Shown here: positions 9,049-21,600 of the stretch, in pieces | Numbering within the stretch: position 1 is the stretch's first letter | How the letters are laid out: the number at the start of each line of letters is the position of its first letter | Origin: Notolepis coatsorum | Taxonomy: Eukaryota; Chordata; Actinopteri; Aulopiformes; Paralepididae | Assembly: GCA_963971535.1 (NCBI GenBank) | Contig: OZ020598.1 | Coordinates: 87,006,185-87,070,184 of the forward strand | Reading direction: 5' to 3' | Length of the DNA: 64,000 nt | Position numbers and translations under genes: made by a program | Notes under the pieces: model-generated | Database searches by the model: none | The model's input: only the letters and a program-made list of their open reading frames with translations | What the model was told of the DNA's origin: nothing

Positions 9049-11325
9049 CTAGACAGCGGTCATCTTCTTGAAAGTGTCACATTGAGACAGCCAATGTTCC
9101 TTTTCACAGTACTGGCATACAATCTTCCACTTCCCTTTCGTCGGGGGGGTGCTGTGGTTCTTGTGCTGCGGTACTGACTCGGCTTGGTGCATAACGGTCA
9201 CTGACCGGCGGTTATCATTAGATCTCCGAGGTCCATCTCTTGGGCTTGGTCCACTCCACACGAACGTATCCAGTCGTAGGCTGCTGACTTCTCTCGCGAG
9301 GAAGGCGGCCAGATCTAGGAGGGATGGCTCGGGACCGTCGGGATCACGGTGGTCTCTCTGCCGCCGAAAGTGCTCTTGGCGGGCTGGAGGGAGCTTCTCT
9401 AGTATTCGTTCCACATTAGAGTTAGCATATAGTTCATGTCTCCCTTTCTCCCTTTGGGACCCCAGCATCCCTACCAGGGATTGTACCTTGATAGAGAGGT
9501 CATCCAATGCTCTATTGTCTTTGGCTGGGGGGAGGCGGTCGATATTTCTTATTTCTTGTATCACGTAGTCCCATATGCGTCCATAACGCTGGTCGAGGGC
9601 CACTAGAGCCGCGGAGTATGGGGTGCTTGAGTTGGAATATGCCAGCGCTATATTATGCGCTCTGGGCACCTTGAGATGCTTGAGGAGGATGGCATATTTG
9701 TACAACTCATCAGGGACGTCGGACATCATAGTCTCCAAGCACATCCGTAATTCCGTGTACTGTGCTCTGTCCTCGTGCGTAAAGTCTGGGAACGTCGGTG
9801 TGCCAAGGTACGATGCCATGGATGGCTGGCACATTGGTGAGCGTAGGGGAGGAGGCCTCCTGGGCGAGTCTCCCCGTACGTGTTGTCGTGGGCTGGTACT
9901 TGGTGGGTACCAGAGGCCGGGTACCCAGGTGCTGTTCCTCGGTGCTGACTGTGCGTCAAACTCACCCGTGAGTTGAGTCGGGGGTTTGTAGCGCAGTGAC
10001 TCGGGGCTGAAGTCTGGGCTGTACTGGGCCTCCTGGTCCTGAGTACGTTGCTGCTGGTGGGCTTGACTTTCCTCCTCTTCCTCTTCCTCTTCTAGGTCCT
10101 GAAGTCTTCTATTCAGTCTCTCGGCCGCGTAGGCCGGTTCTTCCCGGTTGCTGGGTCTCGTATGGACCGGTCGGGGAGGGGGTTCGGAGACGTAGATAGG
10201 ATCCTTCTGTTGGCCGGGTTCCGGGTCGCTTGGTCGGGTAGGGGAAGGTGCCATCGACCCTTGTCGTGATGATGTCCGGGAGCTCCGTGCGGAGAGAGGG
10301 GGTGTCGCCCTGGCAATCAATTGTTCTATCATCTGCGCCTGCAGCCGGTCGCGCTCTGCTTCGCGCTGGGCATGGGCGGCGTCGCGCTCTGCTTCGCGCT
10401 GGGCATGGGCGGCGTCGCGCTGTGCATTGGCGGCGTCGCGCTGTGCATTGGCGGCGTTGCGCTGTGCATCGGCGCGGCCTCTTTCAATGTTCTCTTCCGT
10501 CTGAAGGCGTCTGGTCTCCAGTCTTATGCGATCGTCTTCACTCCTTTGTTGCGCCTGGAAGCGCTCTCGCTCGGTTGCAGAGTGTTCGCGTTCACTAAGG
10601 GCTTGCGCTTGGAGTTGCGCGTGAAGGCGCTCTCGTTGGTCTGCAGATTGTTCGCGCTCGCTCGTCTGTTGAGCCTGAAGGCGCTCTCTTTCCATGGTAG
10701 AGTGTTCGCGCTCACTTAATTGTTGCGCCCGGAGGCGCTCTTGTTCCATGGAAGAATGTTCGCGCTCACTAAGCGTCTGTGCTTGAAGTCGATCGCGTTC
10801 ACCCTGAAGTCGATCGCGTTCGGTGGAGGCTGTCAGGGTGGCGATGAAGGCTTGCGCCAGTATCTGGTCCGCCTCGCTGGGGGATGACACTGACGGAGGT
10901 GATCGGCTTCTGACAGTGCTCGTTGGAAATCTGTTCTCCTGGCGCGCCCCGAGGTCCATCTCCTGGGCGCGCTTCTCTTCTGGTGGTGTGTCGGGTTCTG
11001 TCCCTGGAGCGCTTTCTTTATCCTGGAGCTCTCCGGGGACTATCCCGTTGACGTTGTCTGGGGGTATAGTCATGTCATGTCCCCCCTGGTCCCCCCCGTG
11101 AGCTTGGTCAGTTTCGTTAGAACCCACTGGGGTCTCTACTGGCAGGGTCGCCTGGTCGGTAGGATTTGACATGCTTTGACTATCCGCTTTATCCGTATTT
11201 AACGTCTGGTTAAAGCTAGGTATTAGAACGACAGCGTATTCCTCCAGATAGGGAGGTGGCTGATGTTTGCGCTGCGGGCGGTCTAGCTTGGGAGAGCCGC
11301 TTGGGGAGTGTTCACCGCTGGCCAT
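9049..11325 (-). CDS. BEL-2 gag polyprotein, C-terminally truncated
   Basis: About 758 codons from MASGEHS, the start that aligns with MADDEHS of BEL-3. Gag forms the cytoplasmic virus-like particle that packages element RNA. The N-terminus is polar with a shared GSPKLDRPQR and QPPPYLE motif. Residues about 160-330 are a long charged coiled coil made of tandem short repeats (SEREHS, ERERLQAQQ, then QRDAANAQRDAAHAQREAE). An acidic/Q-rich stretch and a conserved capsid-like region follow (YTELRMCLETMM, RAHNIALAYSNSSTPYSAAL, QRYGRIWDYVIQEI, ANSNVERILEKLPP). One zinc knuckle remains (CQYCEKEHWLSQC) before a stop at a deletion junction; BEL-3 has four. The frame is otherwise intact. Confidence 0.85.
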   Translation of the reverse strand: MASGEHSPSGSPKLDRPQRKHQPPPYLEEYAVVLIPSFNQTLNTDKADSQSMSNPTDQATLPVETPVGSNETDQAHGGDQGGHDMTIPPDNVNGIVPGELQDKESAPGTEPDTPPEEKRAQEMDLGARQENRFPTSTVRSRSPPSVSSPSEADQILAQAFIATLTASTERDRLQGERDRLQAQTLSEREHSSMEQERLRAQQLSEREHSTMERERLQAQQTSEREQSADQRERLHAQLQAQALSEREHSATERERFQAQQRSEDDRIRLETRRLQTEENIERGRADAQRNAANAQRDAANAQRDAAHAQREAERDAAHAQREAERDRLQAQMIEQLIARATPPLSARSSRTSSRQGSMAPSPTRPSDPEPGQQKDPIYVSEPPPRPVHTRPSNREEPAYAAERLNRRLQDLEEEEEEEESQAHQQQRTQDQEAQYSPDFSPESLRYKPPTQLTGEFDAQSAPRNSTWVPGLWYPPSTSPRQHVRGDSPRRPPPLRSPMCQPSMASYLGTPTFPDFTHEDRAQYTELRMCLETMMSDVPDELYKYAILLKHLKVPRAHNIALAYSNSSTPYSAALVALDQRYGRIWDYVIQEIRNIDRLPPAKDNRALDDLSIKVQSLVGMLGSQREKGRHELYANSNVERILEKLPPARQEHFRRQRDHRDPDGPEPSLLDLAAFLAREVSSLRLDTFVWSGPSPRDGPRRSNDNRRSVTVMHQAESVPQHKNHSTPPTKGKWKIVCQYCEKEHWLSQCDTFKKMTAV

Positions 11326-11365
11326 GGTTAATATCAATATTATATTAAATATTACACTGATACTC

Positions 11366-11382
11366 TCCGGCTCGAAGGACCA
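11366..11382 (-). other. BEL-2 primer binding site, tRNA-Tyr
   Basis: Two bases inside the 5' LTR, the element reads TGGTCCTTCGAGCCGGA. This is the reverse complement of TCCGGCTCGAAGGA plus CCA, which matches the 3' end of vertebrate tRNA-Tyr over 17 bases as I recall that sequence. A tRNA-Tyr primer for minus-strand synthesis is therefore inferred. Confidence 0.75.
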
Positions 11383-11384
11383 AT

Positions 11385-12644
11385 TGTAACTGAGGGGTAC
11401 AATTCCCTGACTGTATTAAAGATTGTGATATATTAAACCACTACTAGTTATGTACTTTAATTACTGGCCATACAGTACATGAATATATATGGTGAACACC
11501 CACACAAGAATACGGCATTGACACATAAAAAGTTCTATTTGGAGGGTATTTATTATTATTAAGCAACGTTAGGTTACAGATTGAGAATTAGGCTCGCGCT
11601 TGTATGGCGAAGAACACACGTAAAGTCAGTCAAGAGCGTAAGTCAATGAGAATAGTATGAATACTAGGATGGGTCTAAACTGACGCCACCTGTGGTATAG
11701 CAATTACATAGGGCACACTAGTACCAGCTGGAGACACTGGGGGGTTCCCTCCGGGTGTAAGGCCGGTAGGGGTAGAGGAATGTTCGGGTACAAAGTCTGG
11801 GTCAACGAGGAATAACGAGGCTCCAGATACAGGAGCCAGTGCATGTACTCCCTTGATCAGCAGACAAAGCAGCAGTTGTAATCCAAGTATGCTCGCCAGC
11901 ATGGACGACAGCTAGCCAGCCTCTTCCTAGAGGCGGGCCCGAGTGATGATCCTCACGGGGGTAAATTCTGTGTAGGTGTAGGTTCTCCGGTGTACATATC
12001 CAACGGTTCTCGCCTAGGACTCCTCGGGTGGGGGCACAAATTTAGGCCGCCCAGCCTGGATAAGTGCACTAGCTATATACACGACGAACCGGTGGTAATG
12101 CTGGTCACTGAAGAACTGTAGCCGCACGATACACTATAAATGATAGACTATTACTTCACATTAGATTAAGTCGAACTCAACATTACTGCGTTAAACTCTG
12201 ACACTTTAGCAATCTATTCGCACGCGGTTCTCAATGCTCTATTTAGAGGCAAAGTGGCTCACTTCACTGCACGTTGTCTCGTGGTGAAGGCATCAAGGTT
12301 TTGGTAAGACAAGTGCTGCTGTGTACACCTGCGCCGTATTTATACGTAAGGTGAATTATCTAGTGCCAACCTCAGTTCTGTCTCGTATTACTGCGCAGAC
12401 TCTGGACATGTTGAGACATGCCCGGAGTTGCCTTTGAACTTGCCGTTGGGGGCTTGGCCGTTGGCGCCTAGGGGTCGCTGTCCAATAGGAGAGCGAATAT
12501 TACTCTGGTTTGTACACAGGTAAAGGGATATTCCGTGTATATATACAAATAATATACAAGGGATATCAAACGATATACAAATATTATACAAGGGATATCA
12601 AGCAATAAATATATATATTCGGTTTAATCTGACCCTTTGTAACA
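11385..12644 (-). repeat. BEL-2 5' LTR
   Basis: 1260-bp LTR, nearly identical to 6009-7344 apart from the large indel near 11966 and a few single-base changes. It should contain the element promoter; in element sense an AT-rich TATATATA block lies close to its start. It abuts GTAAC and satellite at 12645. Confidence 0.85.
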
Positions 12645-15600
12645 GTAACAATACAGCAGTAATACATAACATCATCTAGTAATGTAGTTCTGTCTCTAGT
12701 GTAACGTTAGTAACAATACAGCAGTAATACATAACATCTAGTAATGTAGTACTGTCTCTAGTGTAACGTTAGTAACGATACAGCAGTAATACATAACATC
12801 ATCTAGTAATGTAGTTCTGTCTCTAGTGTAACGTTAGTAACAATACAGCAGTAATACGTAACATCATCTAGTAATGTAGTTCTGTCTCTAGTGTAACGTT
12901 AGTAACGATACAGCAGTAATACATAACATCATCTAGTAATGTAGTTCTGTCTCTAGTGTAACGTTAGTAACAATACAGCAGTAATACATAACATCTAGTA
13001 ATGTAGTTCTGTCTCTAGTGTAACGTTAGTAACAATACAGCAGTAATACATAACATCTAGTAATGTAGTACTGTCTCTAGTGTAACGTTAGTAACAATAC
13101 AGCAGTAATACATAACATCATCTAGTAATGTAGTTCTGTCTCTAGTGTAACGTTAGTAACAATACAGCAGTAATACATAACATCTAGTAATGTAGTTCTG
13201 TCTCTAGTGTAACATTAGTAACGATACAGCAGTAATACATAACATCTAGTAATGTAGTTCTGTCTCTAGTGTAACGTTAGTAACGATACAGCAGTAATAC
13301 ATAACATCTAGTAATGTAGTTCTGTCTCTAGTGTAACGTTAGTAACAATACAGCAGTAATACATAACATCATCTAGTAATGTAGTTCTGTCTCTAGTGTA
13401 ACGTTAGTAACAATACAGCAGTAATACATAACATCATCTAGTAATGTAGTACTGTCTCTAGTGTAACGTTAGTAACAATACAGCAGTAATACATAACATC
13501 TAGTAATGTAGTACTGTCTCTAGTGTAACGTTAGTAACAATACAGCAGTAATACATAACATCATCTAGTAATGTAGTACTGTCTCTAGTGTAACGTTAGT
13601 AACAATACAGCAGTAATACATAACATCTAGTAATGTAGTACTGTCTCTAGTGTAACATTAGTAACAATACAGCAGTAATACATAACATCATCTAGTAATG
13701 TAGTTCTGTCTCTAGTGTAACGTTAGTAACAATACAGCAGTAATACATAACATCTAGTAATGTAGTTCTGTCTCTAGTGTAACGTTAGTAACGATACAGC
13801 AGTAATACATAACATCTAGTAATGTAGTTATGTCTCTAGTGTAACGTTAGTAACGATACAGCAGTAATACATAACATCATCTAGTAATGTAGTTCTGTCT
13901 CTAGTGTAACGTTAGTAACAATACAGCAGTAATACATAACATCATCTAGTAATGTAGTTCTGTCTCTAGTGTAACGTTAGTAACAATACAGCAGTAATAC
14001 ATAACATCATCTAGTAATGTAGTACTGTCTCTAGTGTAACGTTAGTAACAATACAGCAGTAATACATAACATCATCTAGTAATGTAGTTCTGTCTCTAGT
14101 GTAACGTTAGTAACAATACAGCAGTAATACGTAACATCATCTAGTAATGTAGTTCTGTCTCTAGTGTAACGTTAGTAACGATACAGCAGTAATACATAAC
14201 ATCATCTAGTAATGTAGTTCTGTCTCTAGTGTAACGTTAGTAACAATACAGCAGTAATACATAACATCATCTAGTAATGTAGTACTGTCTCTAGTGTAAC
14301 GTTAGTAACGATACAGCAGTAATACATAACATCATCTAGTAATGTAGTTCTGTCTCTAGTGTAACGTTAGTAACAATACAGCAGTAATACATAACATCAT
14401 CTAGTAATGTAGTACTGTCTCTAGTGTAACGTTAGTAACAATACAGCAGTAATACATAACATCTAGTAATGTAGTACTGTCTCTAGTGTAACGTTAGTAA
14501 CGATACAGCAGTAATACATAACATCATCTAGTAATGTAGTTCTGTCTCTAGTGTAACATTAGTAACAATACAGCAGTAATACATAACATCTAGTAATGTA
14601 GTTCTGTCTCTAGTGTAACGTTAGTAACAACACAGCAGTAATACATAACATCATCTAGTAATGTAGTTATGTCTCTAGTGTAACGTTAGTAACAATACAG
14701 CAGTAATACATAACATCATATAGTAATGTAGTACTGTCTCTAGTGTAACATTAGTAACGATACAGCAGTAATACATAACATCTAGTAATGTAGTCCTGTC
14801 TCTAGTGTAACGTTAGTAACGATACAGCAGTAATACATAACATCTAGTAATGTAGTTCTGTCTCTAGTGTAACGTTAGTAACGATACAGCAGTAATACAT
14901 AACATCTAGTAATGTAGTTCTGTCTCTAGTGTAACGTTAGTAACGATACAGCAGTAATACATAACATCTAGTAATGTAGTTCTGTCTCTAGTGTAACGTT
15001 AGTAACGATACAGCAGTAATACATAACATCATCTAGTAATGTAGTTCTGTCTCTAGTGTAACGTTAGTAACAATACAGCAGTAATACATAACATCATCTA
15101 GTAATGTAGTTCTGTCTCTAGTGTAACGTTAGTAACAATACAGCAGTAATACATAACATCTAGTAATGTAGTTCTGTCTCTAGTGTAACGTTAGTAACAA
15201 TACAGCAGTAATACATAACATCTAGTAATGTAGTTCTGTCTCTAGTGTAACGTTAGTAACGATACAGCAGTAATACATAACATCTAGTAATGTAGTTATG
15301 TCTCTAGTGTAACGTTAGTAACGATACAGCAGTAATACATAACATCATCTAGTAATGTAGTTCTGTCTCTAGTGTAATGTTAGTAACAATACAGCAGTAA
15401 TACATAACATCATCTAGTAATGTAGTTCTGTCTCTAGTGTAACGTTAGTAACAATACAGCAGTAATACATAACATCATCTAGTAATGTAGTTCTGTCTCT
15501 AGTGTAACGTTAGTAACGATACAGCAGTAATACATAACATCATCTAGTAATGTAGTTCTGTCTCTAGTGTAACGTTAGTAACAATACAGCAGTAATACAT

Positions 15601-18600
15601 AACATCTAGTAATGTAGTTCTGTCTCTAGTATAACGTTAGTAACAACACAGCAGTAATACATAACATCATCTAGTAATGTAGTTCTGTCTCTAGTATAAC
15701 GTTAGTAACAACACAGCAGTAATACATAACATCATCTAGTAATGTAGTTCTGTCTCTAGTGTAACGTTAGTAACAACACAGCAGTAATACATAACATCAT
15801 CTAGTAATGTAGTTATGTCTCTAGTGTAACGTTAGTAACAATACAGCAGTAATACATAACATCATATAGTAATGTAGTTCTGTATCTAGTGTAACGTTAG
15901 TAACGATACAGCAGTAATACATAACATCTAGTAATGTAGTTCTGTCTCTAGTGTAACGTTAGTAACGATACAGCAGTAATACATAACATCTAGTAATGTA
16001 GTTCTGTCTCTAGTGTAACGTTAGTAACAATACAGCAGTAATACATAACATCTAGTAATGTAGTTCTGTCTCTAGTGTAACGTTAGTAACGATACAGCAG
16101 TAATACATAACATCATCTAGTAATGTAGTTCTGTCTCTAGTGTAACGTTAGTAACAACACAGCAGTAATACATAACATCTAGTAATGTAGTTCTGTCTCT
16201 AGTGTAACGTTAGTAACAACACAGCAGTAATACATAACATCTAGTAATGTAGTACTGTCTCTAGTGTAACGTTAGTAACGATACAGCAGTAATACGTAAC
16301 ATCATCTAGTAATGTAGTTCTGTCTCTAGTGTAACGTTAGTAACAACACAGCAGTAATACATAACATCATCTAGTAATGTAGTTCTCTCTCTAGTGTAAC
16401 GTTAGTAACGATACAGCAGTAATACATAACATCATCTAGTAATGTAGTTCTGTCTCTAGTGTAACGTTAGTAACGATACAGCAGTAATACATAACATCTA
16501 GTAATGTAGTTTTTCTCTAGTGTAACGTTAGTAATGATACAGCAGTAATACATAACATCATCTAGTAATGTAGTACTGTCTCTAGTGTAACGTTAGTAAC
16601 AATACAGCAGTAATACATAACATCATCTAGTAATGTAGTACTGTCTCTAGTGTAACGTTAGTAACAATACAGCAGTAATACATAACATCATCTAGTAATG
16701 TAGTACTGTCTCTAGTGTAACGTTAGTAACAATACAGCAGTAATACATAACATCTAGTAATGTAGTTCTGTCTCTAGTGTAACGTTAGTAACGATACAGC
16801 AGTAATACATAACATCATCTAGTAATGTAGTTCTGTCTCTAGTGTAACGTTAGTAACAATACAGCAGTAATACATAACATCATCTAGTAATGTAGTTCTG
16901 TCTCTAGTGTAACGTTAGTAACAATACAGCAGTAATACATAACATCATCTAGTAATGTAGTTCTGTCTCTAGTGTAACGTTAGTAACAATACAGCAGTAA
17001 TACATAACATCTAGTAATGTAGTTCTGTCTCTAGTATAACGTTAGTAACGATACAGCAGTAATACATAACATCATCTAGTAATGTAGTTCTGTCTCTAGT
17101 GTAACGTTAGTAACGATACAGCAGTAATACATAACATCATCTAGTAATGTAGTTCTGTCTCTAGTGTAACGTTAGTAACGATACAGCAGTAATACATAAC
17201 ATCTAGTAATGTAGTTCTGTCTCTAGTGTAACGTTAGTAACGATACAGCAGTAATACATAACATCATCTAGTAATGTAGTTCTGTCTCTAGTGTAACGTT
17301 AGTAACAATACAGCAGTAATACATAACATCTAGTAATGTAGTTCTGTCTCTAGTGTAACGTTAGTAACAATACAGCAGTAATACATAACATCTAGTAATG
17401 TAGTTCTGTCTCTAGTGTAACGTTAGTAACAATACAGCAGTAATACATAACATCTAGTAATGTAGTTCTGTCTCTAGTGTAACGTTAGTAACAATACAGC
17501 AGTAATACATAACATCTAGTAATGTAGTTCTGTCTCTAGTGTAACGCTAGTAACAATACAGCAGTAATACATAACATCTAGTAATGTAGTTCTGTCTCTA
17601 GTGTAACGTTAGTAACAATACAGCAGTAATACATAACATCTAGTAATGTAGTTCTGTCTCTAGTGTAACGTTAGTAATGATACAGCAGTAATACATAACA
17701 TCTAGTAATGTAGTACTGTCTCTAGTGTAACGTTAGTAACGATACAGCAGTAATACATAACATCATCTAGTAATGTAGTACTGTCTCTAGTGTAACGTTA
17801 GTAACAATACAGCAGTAATACATAACATCATCTAGTAATGTAGTTCTGCCTCTTGTGTAACGTTAGTAATGATACAGCAGTAATACATAACATCTAGTAA
17901 TGTAGTACTGTCTCTAGTGTAACGTTAGTAACGATACAGCAGTAATACATAACATCATCTAGTAATGTAGTTCTGTCTCTAGTGTAACGTTAGTAACAAT
18001 ACAGCAGTAATACATAACATCTAGTAATGTAGTTCTGTCTCTAGTGTAACGTTAGTAACGATACAGCAGTAATACATAACATCATCTAGTAATGTAGTAC
18101 TGTCTCTAGTGTAACGTTAGTAACAATACAGCAGTAATACATAACATCTAGTAATGTAGTTCTGTCTCTAGTGTAACGTTAGTAACAATACAGCAGTAAT
18201 ACATAACATCTAGTAATGTAGTTCTGTCTCTAGTGTAACGTTAGTAACAATACAGCAGTAATACATAACATCTAGTAATGTAGTACTGTCTCTAGTGTAA
18301 CGTTAGTAACAATACAGCAGTAATACATAACATCTAGTAATGTAGTTCTGTCTCTAGTGTAACGTTAGTAACAATACAGCAGTAATACATAACATCTAGT
18401 AATGTAGTTCTGTCTCTAGTGTAACGTTAGTAACGATACAGCAGTAATACATAACATCATCTAGTAATGTAGTTCTGTCTCTAGTGTAACGTTAGTAACA
18501 ATACAGCAGTAATACATAACATCATCTAGTAATGTAGTACTGTCTCTAGTGTAACGTTAGTAACAATACAGCAGTAATACATAACATCATCTAGTAATGT

Positions 18601-21600
18601 AGTTCTGTCTCTAGTGTAACGTTAGTAACGATACAGCAGTAATACATAACATCATCTAGTAATGTAGTTCTGTCTCTAGTGTAACGTTAGTAACAATACA
18701 GCAGTAATACATAACATCATCTAGTAATGTAGTTCTGTCTCTAGTGTAACATTAGTAACAACACAGCAGTAATACATAACATCATCTAGTAATGTAGTTA
18801 TGTCTCTAGTGTAACGTTAGTAACAATACAGCAGTAATAGATAACATCTAGTAATGTAGTACTGTCTCTAGTGTAACGTTAGTAACGATACAGCAGTAAT
18901 ACATAACATCTAGTAATGTAGTTCTGTCTCTAGTGTAACGCTAGTAACGATACAGCAGTAATACATAACATCATCTAGTAATGTAGTTCTGTCTCTAGTG
19001 TAACGTTAGTAACAATACAGCAGTAATACATAACATCTAGTAATGTAGTTCTGTCTCTAGTGTAACGTTAGTAACGATACAGCAGTAATACATAACATCT
19101 AGTAATGTAGTTCTGTCTCTGGTGTAACATTAGTAACAATACAGCAGTAATACATAACATCATCTAGTAATGTAGTTCTGTCTCTAGTGTAACGTTAGTA
19201 ACGATACAGCAGTAATACATAACATCATCTAGTAATGTAGTTCTGTCTCTAGTGTAACGTTAGTAACAATACAGCAGTAATACATAACATCTAGTAATGT
19301 AGTTCTGTCTCTAGTGTAACGTTAGTAACGATACAGCAGTAATACATAACATCATCTAGTAATGTAGTTCTGTCTCTAGTGTAACATTAGTAACAATACA
19401 GCAGTAATACATAACATCATCTAGTAATGTAGTTATGTCTCTAGTGTAACATTAGTAACAATACAGCAGTAATACATAACATCTAGTAATGTAGTTCTGT
19501 CTCTAGTGTAACGTTAGTAACAATACAGCAGTAATACATAACATCATCTAGTAATGTAGTTCTGTCTCTAGTGTAACGTTAGTAACGATACAGCAGTAAT
19601 ACATAACATCATCTAGTAATGTAGTACTGTCTCTAGTGTAACGTTAGTAACGATACAGCAGTAATACATAACATCTAGTAATGTAGTTCTGTCTCTAGTG
19701 TAACGTTAGTAACAATACAGCAGTAATACATAACATCTAGTAATGTAGTTCTGTCTCTAGTGTAACGTTAGTAACGATACAGCAGTAATACATAACATCA
19801 TCTAGTAATGTAGTTCTGTCTCTAGTGTAACGTTAGTAACAATACAGCAGTAATACATAACATCTAGTAATGTAGTTCTGTCTCTAGTGTAACGTTAGTA
19901 ACGATACAGCAGTAATACATAACATCATCTAGTAATGTAGTTATGTCTCTAGTGTAACGTTAGTAACGATACAGCAGTAATACATAACATCTAGTAATGT
20001 AGTTCTGTCTCTAGTGTAACGTTAGTAATGATACAGCAGTAATACATAACATCATCTAGTAATGTAGTACTGTCTCTAGTGTAACGTTAGTAACAATACA
20101 GCAGTAATACATAACATCATCTAGTAATGTAGTACTGTCTCTAGTGTAACGTTAGTAACAATACAGCAGTAATACATAACATCTAGTAATGTAGTTCTGT
20201 CTCTAGTGTAACGTTAGTAACGATACAGCAGTAATACATAACATCATCTAGTAATGTAGTTCTGTCTCTAGTGTAACGTTAGTAACAATACAGCAGTAAT
20301 ACATAACATCATCTAGTAATGTAGTTCTGTCTCTAGTGTAACGTTAGTAACAATACAGCAGTAATACATAACATCATCTAGTAATGTAGTTCTGTCTCTA
20401 GTGTAACGTTAGTAACAATACAGCAGTAATACATAACATCTAGTAATGTAGTTCTGTCTCTAGTATAACGTTAGTAACGATACATCAGTAATACATAACA
20501 TCATCTAGTAATGTAGTTCTGTCTCTAGTGTAACGTTAGTAACGATACAGCAGTAATACATAACATCATCTAGTAATGTAGTTCTGTCTCTAGTGTAACG
20601 TTAGTAACGATACAGCAGTAATACATAACATCTAGTAATGTAGTTCTGTCTCTAGTGTAACGTTAGTAACGATACAGCAGTAATACATTACATCATCTAG
20701 TAATGTAGTTCTGTCTCTAGTGTAACGTTAGTAACAATACAGCAGTAATACATAACATCTAGTAATGTAGTTCTGTCTCTAGTGTAACGTTAGTAACGAT
20801 ACAGCAGTAATACATAACATCTAGTAATGTAGTTCTGTCTCTAGTGTAACGTTAGTAACAATACAGCAGTAATACATAACATCTAGTAATGTAGTTCTGT
20901 CTCTAGTGTAACGTTAGTAACAATACAGCAGTAATACATAACATCTAGTAATGTAGTTCTGTCTCTAGTGTAACGTTAGTAACAATACAGCAGTAATACA
21001 TAACATCTAGTAATGTAGCTCTGTCTCTAGTGTAACGCTAGTAACAATACAGCAGTAATACATAACATCTAGTAATGTAGTTCTGTCTCTAGTGTAACGT
21101 TAGTAACGATACAGCAGTAATACATAACATCTAGTAATGTAGTTCTGTCTCTAGTGTAACGTTTGTAATGATACAGCAGTAATACATAACATCTAGTAAT
21201 GTAGTACTGTCTCTAGTGTAACGTTAGTAACGATACAGCAGTAATACATAACATCATCTAGTAATGTAGTACTGTCTCTAGTGTAACGTTAGTAACAATA
21301 CAGCAGTAATACATAACATCATCTAGTAATGTAGTTCTGCCTCTAGTGTAACGTTAGTAATGATACAGCAGTAATACATAACATCTAGTAATGTAGTACT
21401 GTCTCTAGTGTAACGTTAGTAACGATACAGCAGTAATACATAACATCATCTAGTAATGTAGTTCTGTCTCTAGTGTAACGTTAGTAACAATACAGCAGTA
21501 ATACATAACATCTAGTAATGTAGTTCTGTCTCTAGTGTAACGTTAGTAACGATACAGCAGTAATACATAACATCATCTAGTAATGTAGTACTGTCTCTAG

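Larger units (their letters stand above)
6009..12644 (-). mobile_element. BEL/Pao LTR retrotransposon BEL-2, internally deleted
   Basis: Complete minus-strand insertion of 6636 bp: 5' LTR 11385-12644, primer binding site 11366-11382, gag 9049-11325, a scrap of RT, integrase 7455-8939, a purine tract just before the LTR, and 3' LTR 6009-7344. GTAAC flanks both ends (6004-6008 and 12645-12649), a 5-bp target-site duplication inside the satellite. Internal deletions removed most of the gag knuckle/protease region, most of RT and all of RNase H, so it cannot move without help. The two LTRs are nearly identical outside one indel of about 75-80 bp near 6588-6680, which suggests recent insertion. 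Confidence 0.9.
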
